DNA of 64,000 nt from Spirochaetales bacterium (lineage in GTDB: Bacteria > Spirochaetota > GWE2-31-10), in assembly GCA_017624275.1 (NCBI GenBank), contig JAGANG010000008.1:1-64000 (forward strand). The letters run 5' to 3'. The notes under the pieces were generated by a model that was not told where the DNA came from, searched no databases, and was given only the letters and a program-made list of their open reading frames with translations. Numbering within the stretch: position 1 is the first letter of the stretch; every line of letters starts with the position of its first letter. The position numbers and the translations under genes were made by a program. Shown piece by piece: positions 1 to 8,235 of the stretch.

Positions 1-7
1 ATATTTT

Positions 8-2005
8 TTATGCATTTAAAGCATATTCTTCTTTTAACTTCTTGTTTGTATTTATTATCAAAGCTACTACAATTGCTGCCATCACGATAACCGCAATTCC
101 GCCGGCAATTGCCGGTACTACAGCTAAACTTGCAGGGGTTGCAATCAATGTTCCGATTGTATAAACAAGATACGCTACCGTATAACCTACAGCCAATTGT
201 AAGCCGATTCCGCCCCAAAGCCATTTTTTACTTTTCATTTCTGAATTCATCGCACCTATCGCAGCAAAACAAGGCGGCGTATAAAGGTTGAACATCAAGT
301 ATGCTAAAGCCGCTATTTTTGTAATGGCAAAAACTGCCGCAACTTCAGTACCGGCACCTTCCATAAGTGCAAGCTCTTCTGTATCAATAAGATTTTCAAG
401 TCCTACAAAACAAACAGCCAATGTTCCGACAACGTTTTCTTTTGCAATAAATCCGGTAACTGCCGCCGCTGCCAATTGCCAACTGAGAACTCCTACTATA
501 GGAACAAGTAAATAAGCAAACGGACTTGCTATAGAAGCTAAAATTGAATCACTTGCAACTTCGGCAACAGCAAAATTCCATGTGAAAGTTTGCATAATTT
601 GAACTACTGTATTACACAATAGAATAATAGTAGCTGCTTTTACAATATAAGACCATCCACGGCTGCACATTGAATTGAACGCACCAGCAAGTGACGGAGC
701 TTTATATTCCGGTAATTCGATAATAAAAAATGATTTACGAGCTTTGTATCCGGCAACTTTATTTACAAGTAAAGCACCTAAGAAAATCAAAACAATACCG
801 GAAAGATACATTACCGTACTGACCCAACCGGCTCCGTCAAAAAACGCACCGGCAAAAAGAGCAATTACAGGAATTTTTGCACCACACGGCATAAACGGTG
901 AAAGCATTGCTGTTGCTCTGCGTTCTCGTTCATTTTTTATAGTACGGCTCGCCATTATTCCCGGAACTGCACACCCGATAGTGATTACAAACGGAATTAC
1001 AGATTTTCCGGAGAGACCGACTTTTTTGAAAATAGGATCCAAAACTACAGCTACACGGCTCATATAACCGCAATCTTCAAGCAACGCTATCAAGAAATAC
1101 ATTACCATTACAAGCGGTAAAAAACCGATAACCGCAATCACACCGCCGATTACACCGTCGACCAGCAAAGCGGACAACAACGGATTGGCATTTTCAAAAA
1201 ATCCGCCTACCCAACCTTGGAAAGTTTCTAACCAACCCACTAATAAATCTGCAATCGGAGTTCCTACCCAAACTTGAGAAATCTGGAAAACAAGGAACAT
1301 TACAACAGCAAAAATCGGAATTCCCAACCATTTATTGGTAAGAACATTATCGATTTTATCACTGATATTTTTGTCTTTTGTCAAAACTTTTCGAGTCTCA
1401 ACATCTTTAACAATGTTATTCACAAACTCAAAACGTTTACGATCGGCAATTTCTACTACCGATTTATCTGTCAAATCAATTTCACCCTGAGAATACAGAG
1501 CTGTTTGTTTTTTACCGGCTTGTGAAATTGCAGTTTGTACGACTTCTTTCAAGCCTTCTCCGGAATTAGAAGCTGTTTTAACAACAGGACACCCTAATTT
1601 TGCAGAAAGATTTTCAATATCAATTTTTGTTTCTTTCTTTTCGTTAATATCACTTTTGTTTAAAGCAACTACAACCGGAATTCCAAGTTCTAAAAGTTGT
1701 GTTGTAAAAAAAAGACTTCGACTTAAATTCGTTCCGTCTACAATATTAATTATTACATCCGGATTTTCTTGTTTTACATAAGAACTTGTAATTGATTCTT
1801 CATTTGTAAACGGTGACATTGAATAAGCACCCGGCAAATCTACGGCTATCAACTGCTCGTTTCCGGCAAAATTCTTTTTGATTTGAAATTCTTTTTTATC
1901 TACAGTTACACCCGCCCAGTTTCCGACTTTTTCATTTCGACCGGTAAGAGCATTGAACATTGTAGTTTTCCCGGAGTTGGGATTTCCTGTTAAAGCAATT
2001 CTCAT
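8..2005 (-). CDS. feoB: Ferrous iron transporter FeoB
   Basis: FeoB imports Fe2+ across the inner membrane, using an N-terminal GTPase domain to control a polytopic pore. Visible G motifs are G1 GNPNSGKTT (residues 7-15), G3 DLPG (56-59) and G4 NKSD (116-119). The C-terminal part from about residue 230 is hydrophobic and carries the conserved gate-region cysteines (GCAVPG and MPCGAKIP contexts). At 665 residues it is a little shorter than E. coli FeoB (773) but has all domains. The ATG has an AGGATG-like ribosome site. It lies downstream of feoA on the same strand, separated by a terminator-like hairpin and its own operator-like site, so it may be expressed partly independently. The family assignment is secure; iron control is inferred from the operators. 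Confidence 0.96.
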   Translation of the reverse strand: MRIALTGNPNSGKTTMFNALTGRNEKVGNWAGVTVDKKEFQIKKNFAGNEQLIAVDLPGAYSMSPFTNEESITSSYVKQENPDVIINIVDGTNLSRSLFFTTQLLELGIPVVVALNKSDINEKKETKIDIENLSAKLGCPVVKTASNSGEGLKEVVQTAISQAGKKQTALYSQGEIDLTDKSVVEIADRKRFEFVNNIVKDVETRKVLTKDKNISDKIDNVLTNKWLGIPIFAVVMFLVFQISQVWVGTPIADLLVGWLETFQGWVGGFFENANPLLSALLVDGVIGGVIAVIGFLPLVMVMYFLIALLEDCGYMSRVAVVLDPIFKKVGLSGKSVIPFVITIGCAVPGIMASRTIKNERERRATAMLSPFMPCGAKIPVIALFAGAFFDGAGWVSTVMYLSGIVLIFLGALLVNKVAGYKARKSFFIIELPEYKAPSLAGAFNSMCSRGWSYIVKAATIILLCNTVVQIMQTFTWNFAVAEVASDSILASIASPFAYLLVPIVGVLSWQLAAAAVTGFIAKENVVGTLAVCFVGLENLIDTEELALMEGAGTEVAAVFAITKIAALAYLMFNLYTPPCFAAIGAMNSEMKSKKWLWGGIGLQLAVGYTVAYLVYTIGTLIATPASLAVVPAIAGGIAVIVMAAIVVALIINTNKKLKEEYALNA

Positions 2006-2080
2006 TGGTTCATCCTTTTAAATTTTATCTAAATTTTTTCTTTATAACTTCAATCCTTGCGGATAAAATTCATTTTAATA

Positions 2081-2096
2081 GTTAGTTAAAGCTAAC
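2081..2096. promoter_or_regulatory. Operator-like inverted repeat upstream of feoB
   Basis: A 16-bp inverted repeat with 5-bp arms (GTTAG-N6-CTAAC) lies 76 bp upstream of the feoB start. It shares the TTAG-N6-CTAA core with two sites at the feoA promoter. The core resembles operators of the DtxR/IdeR/MntR/TroR metal-repressor families. The assignment is inference from shape and context. Confidence 0.55.
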
Positions 2097-2111
2097 AGTT
2101 AAGATTTAAAA

Positions 2112-2143
2112 AAAAACAATCATTAAATATGACTGTTTTTTTT
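2112..2143 (-). terminator. Hairpin terminator between feoA and feoB
   Basis: On the minus strand an imperfect 10-bp stem (AAACAGTCAT / ATGATTGTTT, loop ATTTA) is followed by a run of U. It lies just after the feoA stop, before the feoB operator. It would let feoA be expressed alone, or at a higher level than feoB. Confidence 0.55.
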
Positions 2144-2152
2144 AATAATCCA

Positions 2153-2365
2153 TTAAACAAGAATAGCCGTAGCTAATTGATTATCGATATTATATCTTCC
2201 GTCCTTGATAGAAACGACACAACCTGCTTTTTTACGAGAAACAACAGTTATAGGTTCCCCGCTGTAGCATCCAAGAGAAAATAAGAATGAATTTAATTCA
2301 TCATCATTAGTATTAATTTGTCTGATAATATATTCTTTTCCTTCTAATGCATCTCTTAAACTCAT
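2153..2365 (-). CDS. feoA: FeoA family ferrous iron transport accessory protein
   Basis: Small SH3-like FeoA protein of 70 residues that assists FeoB. The core LFSLGCYSGEPITVV, followed by a basic stretch and GRYNIDNQLA, fits the FeoA pattern of a glycine turn and a final strand reading 'hALxxxxA'. An upstream in-frame start would add 22 residues, but the ATG used here is preceded by AGAAAGGAG at ideal spacing, and the longer form would begin inside the promoter/operator region. It is the first gene of the feo locus. Confidence 0.88.
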   Translation of the reverse strand: MSLRDALEGKEYIIRQINTNDDELNSFLFSLGCYSGEPITVVSRKKAGCVVSIKDGRYNIDNQLATAILV

Positions 2366-2384
2366 ATTTATCTCCTTTCTAAAA

Positions 2385-2398
2385 TTAGTCCAAACTAA
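2385..2398. promoter_or_regulatory. Second operator-like site in the feoA leader
   Basis: TTAG-N6-CTAA with 4-bp arms, 20 bp upstream of the feoA start codon. It is centred 36 bp from the promoter-proximal site, which would suit cooperative repressor binding. Confidence 0.4.
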
Positions 2399-2418
2399 CT
2401 CAAGTATCAAAAAAATTC

Positions 2419-2436
2419 GGTTAGCTATCACTAACC
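2419..2436. promoter_or_regulatory. Operator-like site overlapping the feoA transcription start
   Basis: An 18-bp inverted repeat with 6-bp perfect arms (GGTTAG-N6-CTAACC). It begins 6 bp downstream of the feoA -10 box, so a bound repressor would cover the expected transcription start. The TTAG...CTAA form matches the half-site style of DtxR-type metalloregulators. Confidence 0.6.
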
Positions 2437-2442
2437 TTTTGC

Positions 2443-2471
2443 ATTATACATATTTCAATCGGATTTGCCAA
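2443..2471 (-). promoter_or_regulatory. Sigma-70 promoter of feoA
   Basis: TTGGCA at 2466-2471 and a perfect TATAAT at 2443-2448 on the minus strand, with 17 bp between. The feoA RBS and start follow about 75 bp downstream, with two operator-like repeats in between. Confidence 0.75.
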
Positions 2472-2545
2472 CTATTTTTTTATGATTTATTAGTTGAACA
2501 TAACTTTATTAAATAGAAGGAAGTTTTTTTAATGTTTTTAGCATA

Positions 2546-2577
2546 TTGACAGTGTATTAAATAAAATTTTATATAAT
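2546..2577 (+). promoter_or_regulatory. Probable promoter of the CsgG-like lipoprotein gene
   Basis: A perfect TTGACA (2546-2551) is followed by overlapping candidate -10 boxes: TTATAT at 17 bp and TATAAT (2572-2577) at 20 bp. It diverges from the feoA promoter. Confidence 0.5.
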
Positions 2578-2607
2578 ACTATTATATTTTTTAAGTAGGA
2601 GTTTGAT

Positions 2608-3402
2608 ATGACAAATTTTATCAGAAAACATTCTTTATTGGCAATGTTGTTTGTATCGGTGATGATACTCAACCTTACAAGTTGTTTGTCTACTGCTGAT
2701 TTGACTAAAAGCCAAAGAGTCGGAGCGAAACATTCACCTGCAGCTATTTATGCGGTGTCTGTTCATGGAAATGCAGGAGTGTATGCTGTTGATGCCGTGA
2801 AAAAGTACATGAATGAAGCTTTGACAAATGATGCAGGTTTTACTCTTTTAGATCAAGAAACTATGGATGTAGTTTGTGATGAAGCAAAAAAGAAATCTAT
2901 TGAAAAGGCAAAAAAAAGAGCTGGATTTAAAAATGTAATGGGAGTTTTGTCTGGAAGAAAAAGTATCGCAGGGGCGATTCATGACGGAATGTCATTGGAT
3001 GACGTAGGATATAAAAGAAAAGATGTATTTAAAGCTGTATCAAAAATGAAAGGCGTAAAATGTAAATCTTTCATTTTTATAAAAGTTAATGCTGGTGTAA
3101 GAGAAAAAGATAATCGTGTAAAACCGGTAGCAACAACACTTGTTTGTATATACAACAAAGGTGATAAACTTTTAAAACAGATTACCGCTGTATCCAGTAT
3201 TGACCCGATTGATGTAATTGATGAAGAAAGTAAAGAAGCTGTTTTTGCAGCATTTCCGGAACTTGTAGAAAAATCAATGGCTTTAGCAGCATTGAATATG
3301 CACAAGAAAGACGGATTTTTTCAAATTAATGCTTTAAAAGAAGATACTACAGAAATTGTTACCAGTGAGTTCTGGCCAGTAGGACTTAAAGTTTACGAAT
3401 AG
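2608..3402 (+). CDS. Lipoprotein, CsgG/LpoB-like fold suspected
   Basis: A 264-residue exported lipoprotein. A basic n-region and hydrophobic segment lead to the lipobox LTSC (Cys at about residue 26). After this comes VHGNAGVYAVDAVKKYMNEA and FTLLDQETMDVVCDEAKKK. That pattern of an N-terminal strand, a helix, then 'fxllDrexmdxvldE' is typical of CsgG, LpoB and related spirochaete lipoproteins. The start ATG has AGGAG in front. It is monocistronic, with its own promoter and a strong terminator. The exact function cannot be assigned; an envelope role is likely. Confidence 0.75.
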   Translation: MTNFIRKHSLLAMLFVSVMILNLTSCLSTADLTKSQRVGAKHSPAAIYAVSVHGNAGVYAVDAVKKYMNEALTNDAGFTLLDQETMDVVCDEAKKKSIEKAKKRAGFKNVMGVLSGRKSIAGAIHDGMSLDDVGYKRKDVFKAVSKMKGVKCKSFIFIKVNAGVREKDNRVKPVATTLVCIYNKGDKLLKQITAVSSIDPIDVIDEESKEAVFAAFPELVEKSMALAALNMHKKDGFFQINALKEDTTEIVTSEFWPVGLKVYE

Positions 3403-3430
3403 AAAATGCAACTAAACAGTTAGGTGTTTA

Positions 3431-3469
3431 AAAGTGTACTGTCAAAATTTTTGAAGGTACACTTTTTTT
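3431..3469 (+). terminator. Rho-independent terminator
   Basis: Arms AAAGTGTAC / GTACACTTT (9 bp perfect) enclose a second inner pairing (TCAAAA / TTTTGA), followed by T-rich sequence. It ends the CsgG-like lipoprotein transcript. A very similar nested design occurs after gyrB. Confidence 0.85.
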
Positions 3470-3578
3470 ATCCTTAAATGCGACAAATTTTGCCTTATAA
3501 AAATTATTATTGTAAAAGTAAAGTAAAAATGCGATATAATCAGAATGTTGTATTTTTTTCATTGAGGGAGACTTTTTC

Positions 3579-5660
3579 ATGAAAAGTATTAAATTTAAAT
3601 TGCTTCTCCTTATTATTGGAATCCTTTCGATTTCTTTGACTGTAGAGGCATTTTTTGTCAGAGTGATTACGAAGCAGTCGCTTACGACTTCGGTGGAACA
3701 AGTTTTAAAAAGTAAGCTTGATGATGTACAAAAACAGGTAATCAATCTAAAAGACAGAGAGTTTTCCCTTCTAAAATCTATCGCTTCTTTTCCTTTTATT
3801 CGTGATGAAAATGTATCTCTTAAAGAAAAGGCAAGTCAGCTTTCTCAAATAGTTAAGCTCAATCCGGAAAAATACGAAAATGTTGCTTTTTATGATAAAA
3901 ACGGTTTTGCACTTTTAGCATCCGGTAAGCTTCATGATTTTTCAAATTCAATTTATGTAAAGACGGCGTTATCCGGCAAAGAAATAGTTACAGATCCGGC
4001 AATTTCTGCAGTTACCGGGCAAAATCTCATGTTTTATGCGGTGCCGGTTTATGGAGACAACAAAGATATTGTCGGTGCGTTGGTTTCTGTAATTCGTGGT
4101 GAGCGACTGGAACAGATTGTCAGCGGAATTGACTTTGGAAACGGTGTACATCCGGTGATAAACAGTATGCAGACTCGTACTGTTTTGGCAGATGTGAATG
4201 AGGGAGCTATAAAATATAACGCACAAAACAAAGACAAAAATTTTGCAAAGATTTTAGAGGCTTCTTTATCCGGCAAAACAGGAATTGAAATTTTTAGAGA
4301 CGGAATGACTAATGAAAAAAAAGTAAGTGCTTATACTACGATTCCGGGAACAAGTTGGTCGGTTATTTCTACTGTAGATTATTCTTTTTACTTTTCGGGT
4401 TTGACTAAAATGAACAAAACAACAGCGATTTCATTTATCATACTTGTTATTTTTGCGTTTTCTTTAGTGTTTGTGGTGGTTACCATTCTTTTGCAACCGT
4501 TGGTACTGGTAAAAGAATCGATTAAGGAATCAACAGACAGAATTGCTTTAGGAAATGCTGATTTGACAAAAAGAATTCCTGCCAAAACAAAAGATGAAAT
4601 CGGTGATGTGATTGTGAGTTTCAATAAGTTTTTTGAATTCTTACAGTCGTTAGTCAAAAGTATAAAAAAATCACGTCAAAATTTATCTGAAGCGGGAGAA
4701 GGCTTGCTACATTGTACAGAGGATGCAAGTGCTTCTATATTGTTGATTGTTGATAATAACGAAAAAGTGCGAGAACAGTTGGTAAAACAAACTGACAGAG
4801 TGCAGGAGACGTCAGATGTTGTTAATGATATGACAATGTCAATTTCAGCTTTTAAAAATACTTTAGAAGTTCAGGCATCAGATGTCAGTGTCGCTTCGGA
4901 AGCTGTGAAAAAGATGGTAAATAATATCTGTGTGGTAAGTGAAAATATAGATAAGATGTCAGAATCTTTTGCGGACTTGCTTTACTGTGCACAGACCGGA
5001 TCGGCTAAACAAAAAGATGTTAATGTTCAAATAGAGAACATCGTAAATCAGTCTAAGCTATTGCAAGAAGCCAACTTAATTATTCAAAATATTGCGTCAC
5101 AGACAAATTTGCTTGCAATGAATGCAGCTATCGAAGCGGCTCATGCAGGTGAAGCGGGAAAAGGGTTCAGTGTTGTTGCGGATGAAATCAGAAAGCTTTC
5201 CGAGACTTCTGCAAACCAATCAAAAACTATCGGAACTCATCTTAACGGAATCAAAGATACAATTTCTAATATTGTAAATGTGTCTGTAGAATCGACGCAG
5301 GCATTCGATTCTGTAGCAAATAAGATTGAGGAAACAGATGACATTGTGCGATTGATAAAAAATTCTATTGCAGAACAAAACGAAGGTTCAATGCAAATGA
5401 ACGATGTTTTGGTATCAATGAACAACAGTACGGACAAAGTTAAATCGTCCGGTTTGGAAATATCAAAAGATAATGAACAAATTATTGCTCAAATCGAAAA
5501 TTTGAAGAAAACAACGGACGGAATAAAGAATGCGATATTGGGAATGACTTGTTGTGTAGACAGAATAAACGAAACGGAATCTTCTTTGAAAAATATTTCT
5601 GTAGAAGTTAAAAAATCGATTGATGAATTGAATCAACAGATTGACCAATTTACAGTTTGA
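3579..5660 (+). CDS. Methyl-accepting chemotaxis protein (membrane chemoreceptor)
   Basis: A 693-residue transmembrane chemoreceptor. TM1 is at about residues 7-27 and TM2 at about 280-305. Between them is an extracytoplasmic region of about 250 residues that fits a double Cache sensor ([12 protein letters not shown], then [15 protein letters not shown]). A HAMP segment follows TM2 and then a long coiled-coil signalling domain. The conserved hairpin tip ([20 protein letters not shown]) is near residues 505-525. It has no obvious CheR-binding C-terminal pentapeptide. The start has a strong GAGGGAG site. Ligand unknown; small organic ligands are usual for dCache. It stands alone, ending 13 bp from the convergent Nim-like gene. 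Confidence 0.93.
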   Translation: MKSIKFKLLLLIIGILSISLTVEAFFVRVITKQSLTTSVEQVLKSKLDDVQKQVINLKDREFSLLKSIASFPFIRDENVSLKEKASQLSQIVKLNPEKYENVAFYDKNGFALLASGKLHDFSNSIYVKTALSGKEIVTDPAISAVTGQNLMFYAVPVYGDNKDIVGALVSVIRGERLEQIVSGIDFGNGVHPVINSMQTRTVLADVNEGAIKYNAQNKDKNFAKILEASLSGKTGIEIFRDGMTNEKKVSAYTTIPGTSWSVISTVDYSFYFSGLTKMNKTTAISFIILVIFAFSLVFVVVTILLQPLVLVKESIKESTDRIALGNADLTKRIPAKTKDEIGDVIVSFNKFFEFLQSLVKSIKKSRQNLSEAGEGLLHCTEDASASILLIVDNNEKVREQLVKQTDRVQETSDVVNDMTMSISAFKNTLEVQASDVSVASEAVKKMVNNICVVSENIDKMSESFADLLYCAQTGSAKQKDVNVQIENIVNQSKLLQEANLIIQNIASQTNLLAMNAAIEAAHAGEAGKGFSVVADEIRKLSETSANQSKTIGTHLNGIKDTISNIVNVSVESTQAFDSVANKIEETDDIVRLIKNSIAEQNEGSMQMNDVLVSMNNSTDKVKSSGLEISKDNEQIIAQIENLKKTTDGIKNAILGMTCCVDRINETESSLKNISVEVKKSIDELNQQIDQFTV

Positions 5661-5673
5661 TAATCGAGAGAGT

Positions 5674-6150
5674 TTACGCTTCAACAATCGATTTTCCGCA
5701 GATATGTTTGATATTTAGTTTTAATAAAAGTGTTCTATGTAATGCAGATTTAATTTCGGTCTGAATGTAGTTTTCGTCTTGTGTGAACTTATGTGAGAGC
5801 TTTGTGGTGATTTCTTTTATCAGCGTTTTATCTTCAATAATTTCTATATATCCGAAAATGATTACACTTTTGAAATTTAATGCCCAATGATTTTCTTTTT
5901 GAGAACCGCTGTCATAAACACAAAACGAGACTTTATTATGATTTTTTAAAGAATCGAGACGATGTCCGGAATTGCCGCAGTGAAAATAAATGAAGCCATC
6001 ATCTTTGTTGTAAAAATGATTCATCGGCATTCCGTAAGGATAACCGTTGTCACCTAAGACAGAAAGTACACCGCGTTTTTCACTGGTAAGAATTTTTATA
6101 CATTCATCAAAAGGAAGTTCTTTGTCTTTTCTAACAAGTTCTCTAAACAT
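5674..6150 (-). CDS. PNPOx-like / NimA-type flavoprotein
   Basis: A 158-residue protein of the FMN-binding split-barrel superfamily (pyridoxamine 5'-phosphate oxidase-like). It begins MFRELVRKDKELPFDECIKIL, then RGVLSVLGDNGYPYGMPMNHFY and the FHCGNSGHRLDSLKNHNKVSFCV block that is characteristic of NimA-type 5-nitroimidazole reductases and their relatives. The ATG at 6150 has AGGAAA in front; the longer frame would overlap the upstream gene. It sits 1 bp behind the truncated AAC(3)-like gene, so the two were probably once an operon. Substrate unknown; family membership does not by itself imply drug resistance. Confidence 0.83.
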   Translation of the reverse strand: MFRELVRKDKELPFDECIKILTSEKRGVLSVLGDNGYPYGMPMNHFYNKDDGFIYFHCGNSGHRLDSLKNHNKVSFCVYDSGSQKENHWALNFKSVIIFGYIEIIEDKTLIKEITTKLSHKFTQDENYIQTEIKSALHRTLLLKLNIKHICGKSIVEA

Positions 6151-6151
6151 T

Positions 6152-6418
6152 TTATTTCCTGTTTTGTTCAATCCATTTGACCGCAAAGTCTACGAGCTCT
6201 CTTTGTTTCATCAGTTTGATAAATCCGTTTCCTAAATCGACTTTTTGTACATTGCAGTTTTGTTCAAAAGCTTCTCCGATTTGCTCAAAGTCTTCTCCGT
6301 CAACGAACAAAGTTTCGTAGGCTTTCCAAACACGTTTACCGTTTTCCATAATCGCACTGTGTTCTATACAGTTGTGTTTTCCGGGGTAAGCGGCACGTGC
6401 ATCAACTAAATGAAGCAA
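6152..6418 (-). pseudogene. 3' remnant of an AAC(3)-type aminoglycoside N-acetyltransferase family gene
   Basis: The 88 codons encode only the C-terminal third of the Antibiotic_NAT (AAC(3)/YokD) family: HLVDARAAYPGK, then NGKRVWKAYETL, DFEQIGEAFE and a final QRELVDFAVKWI. Family members are about 260-270 residues and carry the acetyl-CoA site in the missing N-terminal part. Upstream in frame there are only five more codons before a TAA, and the frame runs straight into the -35 box of the thi promoter. The only available start would be a TTG with no ribosome site. It is therefore read as a gene cut off by a rearrangement; alternatively the 5' part lies elsewhere. Confidence 0.8.
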
Positions 6419-6425
6419 GAATAAT

Positions 6426-6454
6426 TTGACGAATAGTTTTTACGGTGGTATATT
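6426..6454 (+). promoter_or_regulatory. Promoter of the thiazole operon
   Basis: TTGACG (6426-6431), a 17-bp spacer, and TATATT (6449-6454). The predicted RNA start lies just upstream of the TPP aptamer. Confidence 0.75.
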
Positions 6455-6462
6455 CACCTAAG

Positions 6463-6560
6463 ACATGGGGAGCTTGTGTTACAGGCTGAGAGGAAAGTAA
6501 AACTTTCGACCCTTATACCTGATTTGGATAATGCCAACGTAGGAAAACTTAAGTACTCAT
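6463..6560 (+). ncRNA. TPP (thi-box) riboswitch
   Basis: The sequence contains the invariant thi-box blocks in order: GGGGAGC, GGCTGAGAGG, ACCCTTATACCTGATTTGG and ATAATGCCAACGTAGGAAA. These are the pyrimidine- and pyrophosphate-sensing halves of the aptamer. It sits between the operon promoter and thiS and is followed by an intrinsic terminator, so TPP should cause early termination. Boundaries are approximate. Confidence 0.96.
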
Positions 6561-6568
6561 GACATCGG

Positions 6569-6605
6569 TGGGAAGTTGCTTATTTGGCATCTTCCCATTT
6601 TTTTT
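6569..6605 (+). terminator. Riboswitch-controlled intrinsic terminator
   Basis: Perfect 7-bp arms TGGGAAG / CTTCCCA followed directly by eight T. It is the expression platform of the TPP riboswitch and ends 13 bp before thiS. Confidence 0.88.
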
Positions 6606-6618
6606 GTCGGAGTAGTAA

Positions 6619-6813
6619 ATGGTAAAAATCAATTCTAAATTCGTTGATATCCAAAATACCTCATTGCAAGAATTTATTGTCAATGCAGGCTACAATATCA
6701 ACCGCATCGCCGTTGAAATAAACGGCAACATTATCCCAAAAAATAAATATGGAACCACGCAAATTATCGACGGCGACGAAGTGGAGATTGTACACTTTGT
6801 AGGCGGAGGCTAG
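6619..6813 (+). CDS. thiS: ThiS sulfur carrier protein
   Basis: A 64-residue ubiquitin-like sulfur carrier for thiazole formation. It ends in the required Gly-Gly terminus (VEIVHFVGGG), which ThiF adenylates and which then carries a thiocarboxylate. A central VEINGNIIPK and an acidic IDGDEVEIVHFVGGG are typical. First gene of the thi operon, 13 bp after the terminator arm. The thiF ribosome site is embedded in its last codons. Confidence 0.93.
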   Translation: MVKINSKFVDIQNTSLQEFIVNAGYNINRIAVEINGNIIPKNKYGTTQIIDGDEVEIVHFVGGG

Positions 6814-6819
6814 AACATC

Positions 6820-7446
6820 ATGACAAAATCTGAATATGAAAACGTGTGTAAAAAGCATTTCGGCGATGATTTTTTTTACAAGCTCAACAATGCAAAAGTT
6901 GCCGTTGCCGGGTTGGGCGGATTAGGATCACACATTGCCGTAATGCTTGCCAGAAGTTGTATCGGGACATTACATCTTATCGATTTTGACAATGTTGATA
7001 TCAGCAATCTCAATCGGCAAGAATTTTATCTGCAACATATCGGGCGACCTAAAACCGAATGTCTGAAAGAAAAGCTTTTAGATATTAACCCGTTTCTAAA
7101 TATTATCACTGACAATATAAAGGTCACTGTTGATAATATGGAAAGTCTTTTTTCTGATGAGAAAATTGTTTGTGAAGCTTTTGACGATCCGGAACAAAAA
7201 GCAATGCTTGTGAATGGTTTGCTTTCGTTATTTCCGGATATAAAATTGATAGCCGGTTCGGGAATGGCAGGTTGTGCAGATGCCAATTTGATAAAAACAC
7301 GTAAAGTCTTTCGCAATTTTTATATTTGCGGAGATGAAGAAAACGGAATTAAAAATCATTCACCATTGATGGCTGCCAGAGTAAGTGTCTGTGCTGGTCA
7401 TCAGGCAAATAAAGTAATTCAACTTATTTTAGATAAAGGAGTTTAA
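6820..7446 (+). CDS. thiF: ThiF, short form (family 2) adenylyltransferase
   Basis: A 208-residue E1-like enzyme that adenylates the ThiS C-terminus. The nucleotide-binding GLGGLGS (about residues 31-37) and the [14 protein letters not shown] block with the conserved Arg are present. It is shorter than E. coli ThiF/MoeB (about 250) and lacks the CXXC zinc pairs, as in the anaerobe-type 'ThiF family 2'. It starts 6 bp after thiS and is followed 4 bp later by thiG, so coupling is likely. Confidence 0.9.
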   Translation: MTKSEYENVCKKHFGDDFFYKLNNAKVAVAGLGGLGSHIAVMLARSCIGTLHLIDFDNVDISNLNRQEFYLQHIGRPKTECLKEKLLDINPFLNIITDNIKVTVDNMESLFSDEKIVCEAFDDPEQKAMLVNGLLSLFPDIKLIAGSGMAGCADANLIKTRKVFRNFYICGDEENGIKNHSPLMAARVSVCAGHQANKVIQLILDKGV

Positions 7447-7450
7447 AATT

Positions 7451-8215
7451 ATGACAAATGATAAATTGATAATCGGAGGACATGAATTTACATCAAGATT
7501 TATTCTGGGGTCCGGAAAATACAACCTTAACCTGATAGAAGCCGCAATTAAAAACGCCGGAGCTCAAATCATCACATTGGCATTACGCCGAGCAAATACC
7601 GACAGTAACGAAAATATTTTAGATTATATTCCAAAAGGAATTACGCTTTTACCAAACACATCCGGAGCAAGAACTGCCGACGAAGCAGTAAGAATTGCTC
7701 GATTGGCTCGTGAAATCGGCTGCGGTAACTTTATAAAAATAGAAGTAATTCGAGACTCAAAATATCTTCTTCCGGACAATCCGGAAACCGTAAAGGCAAC
7801 GGAAATCTTAGCCAAAGAAGGTTTTATCGTACTGCCGTATATGTATCCGGATTTGAACACCGCAAGAGATTTAGTCAATGCCGGAGCCGCAGCCGTAATG
7901 CCTTTAGCTGCACCGATCGGCTCGAATAAAGGTTTGGTTACAAAAGAGTTTATCAAAATATTAATAGAAGAAATTTCTTTGCCTATCATAGTCGATGCCG
8001 GAATCGGTCGTCCGTCACAAGCCTGCGAAGTAATGGAAATGGGAGCTGCGGCAGTGATGGCAAATACTGCCATTGCCACAGCCGGAGATATTCCGGCAAT
8101 GGCTGAAGCTTTTTCCAAAGCTATTCAAGCCGGACGAACTGCATATTTATCCGGACTGGGACGTGTAATCGATAATGCAAGTGCATCATCGCCGTTGACT
8201 GATTTTTTAAACTAA
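7451..8215 (+). CDS. thiG: ThiG thiazole synthase
   Basis: A 254-residue TIM-barrel enzyme that joins DXP, ThiS thiocarboxylate and dehydroglycine to form the thiazole phosphate carboxylate. Recognised from [12 protein letters not shown] at the N-terminus, [16 protein letters not shown] carrying the Schiff-base lysine, [10 protein letters not shown] and [20 protein letters not shown]. Length matches the family. AAAGGAG precedes the ATG. Because ThiH is the partner here, dehydroglycine comes from tyrosine rather than glycine oxidase. Confidence 0.96.
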   Translation: MTNDKLIIGGHEFTSRFILGSGKYNLNLIEAAIKNAGAQIITLALRRANTDSNENILDYIPKGITLLPNTSGARTADEAVRIARLAREIGCGNFIKIEVIRDSKYLLPDNPETVKATEILAKEGFIVLPYMYPDLNTARDLVNAGAAAVMPLAAPIGSNKGLVTKEFIKILIEEISLPIIVDAGIGRPSQACEVMEMGAAAVMANTAIATAGDIPAMAEAFSKAIQAGRTAYLSGLGRVIDNASASSPLTDFLN

Positions 8216-8235
8216 CAAATTTGCAAGGATTTTCT

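Noticed and set aside
3513-3540. Flagellar sigma-28 promoter before the first chemoreceptor gene (TAAA ... GCGATATA)
   Set aside because: Spacing is 14 bp and the -10 overlaps an ordinary TATAAT; too weak to list as a feature, although chemotaxis genes of spirochaetes often use this sigma factor.
7624-8118. 164-codon minus-strand ORF
   Set aside because: Antisense shadow of thiG, with no recognisable domain.
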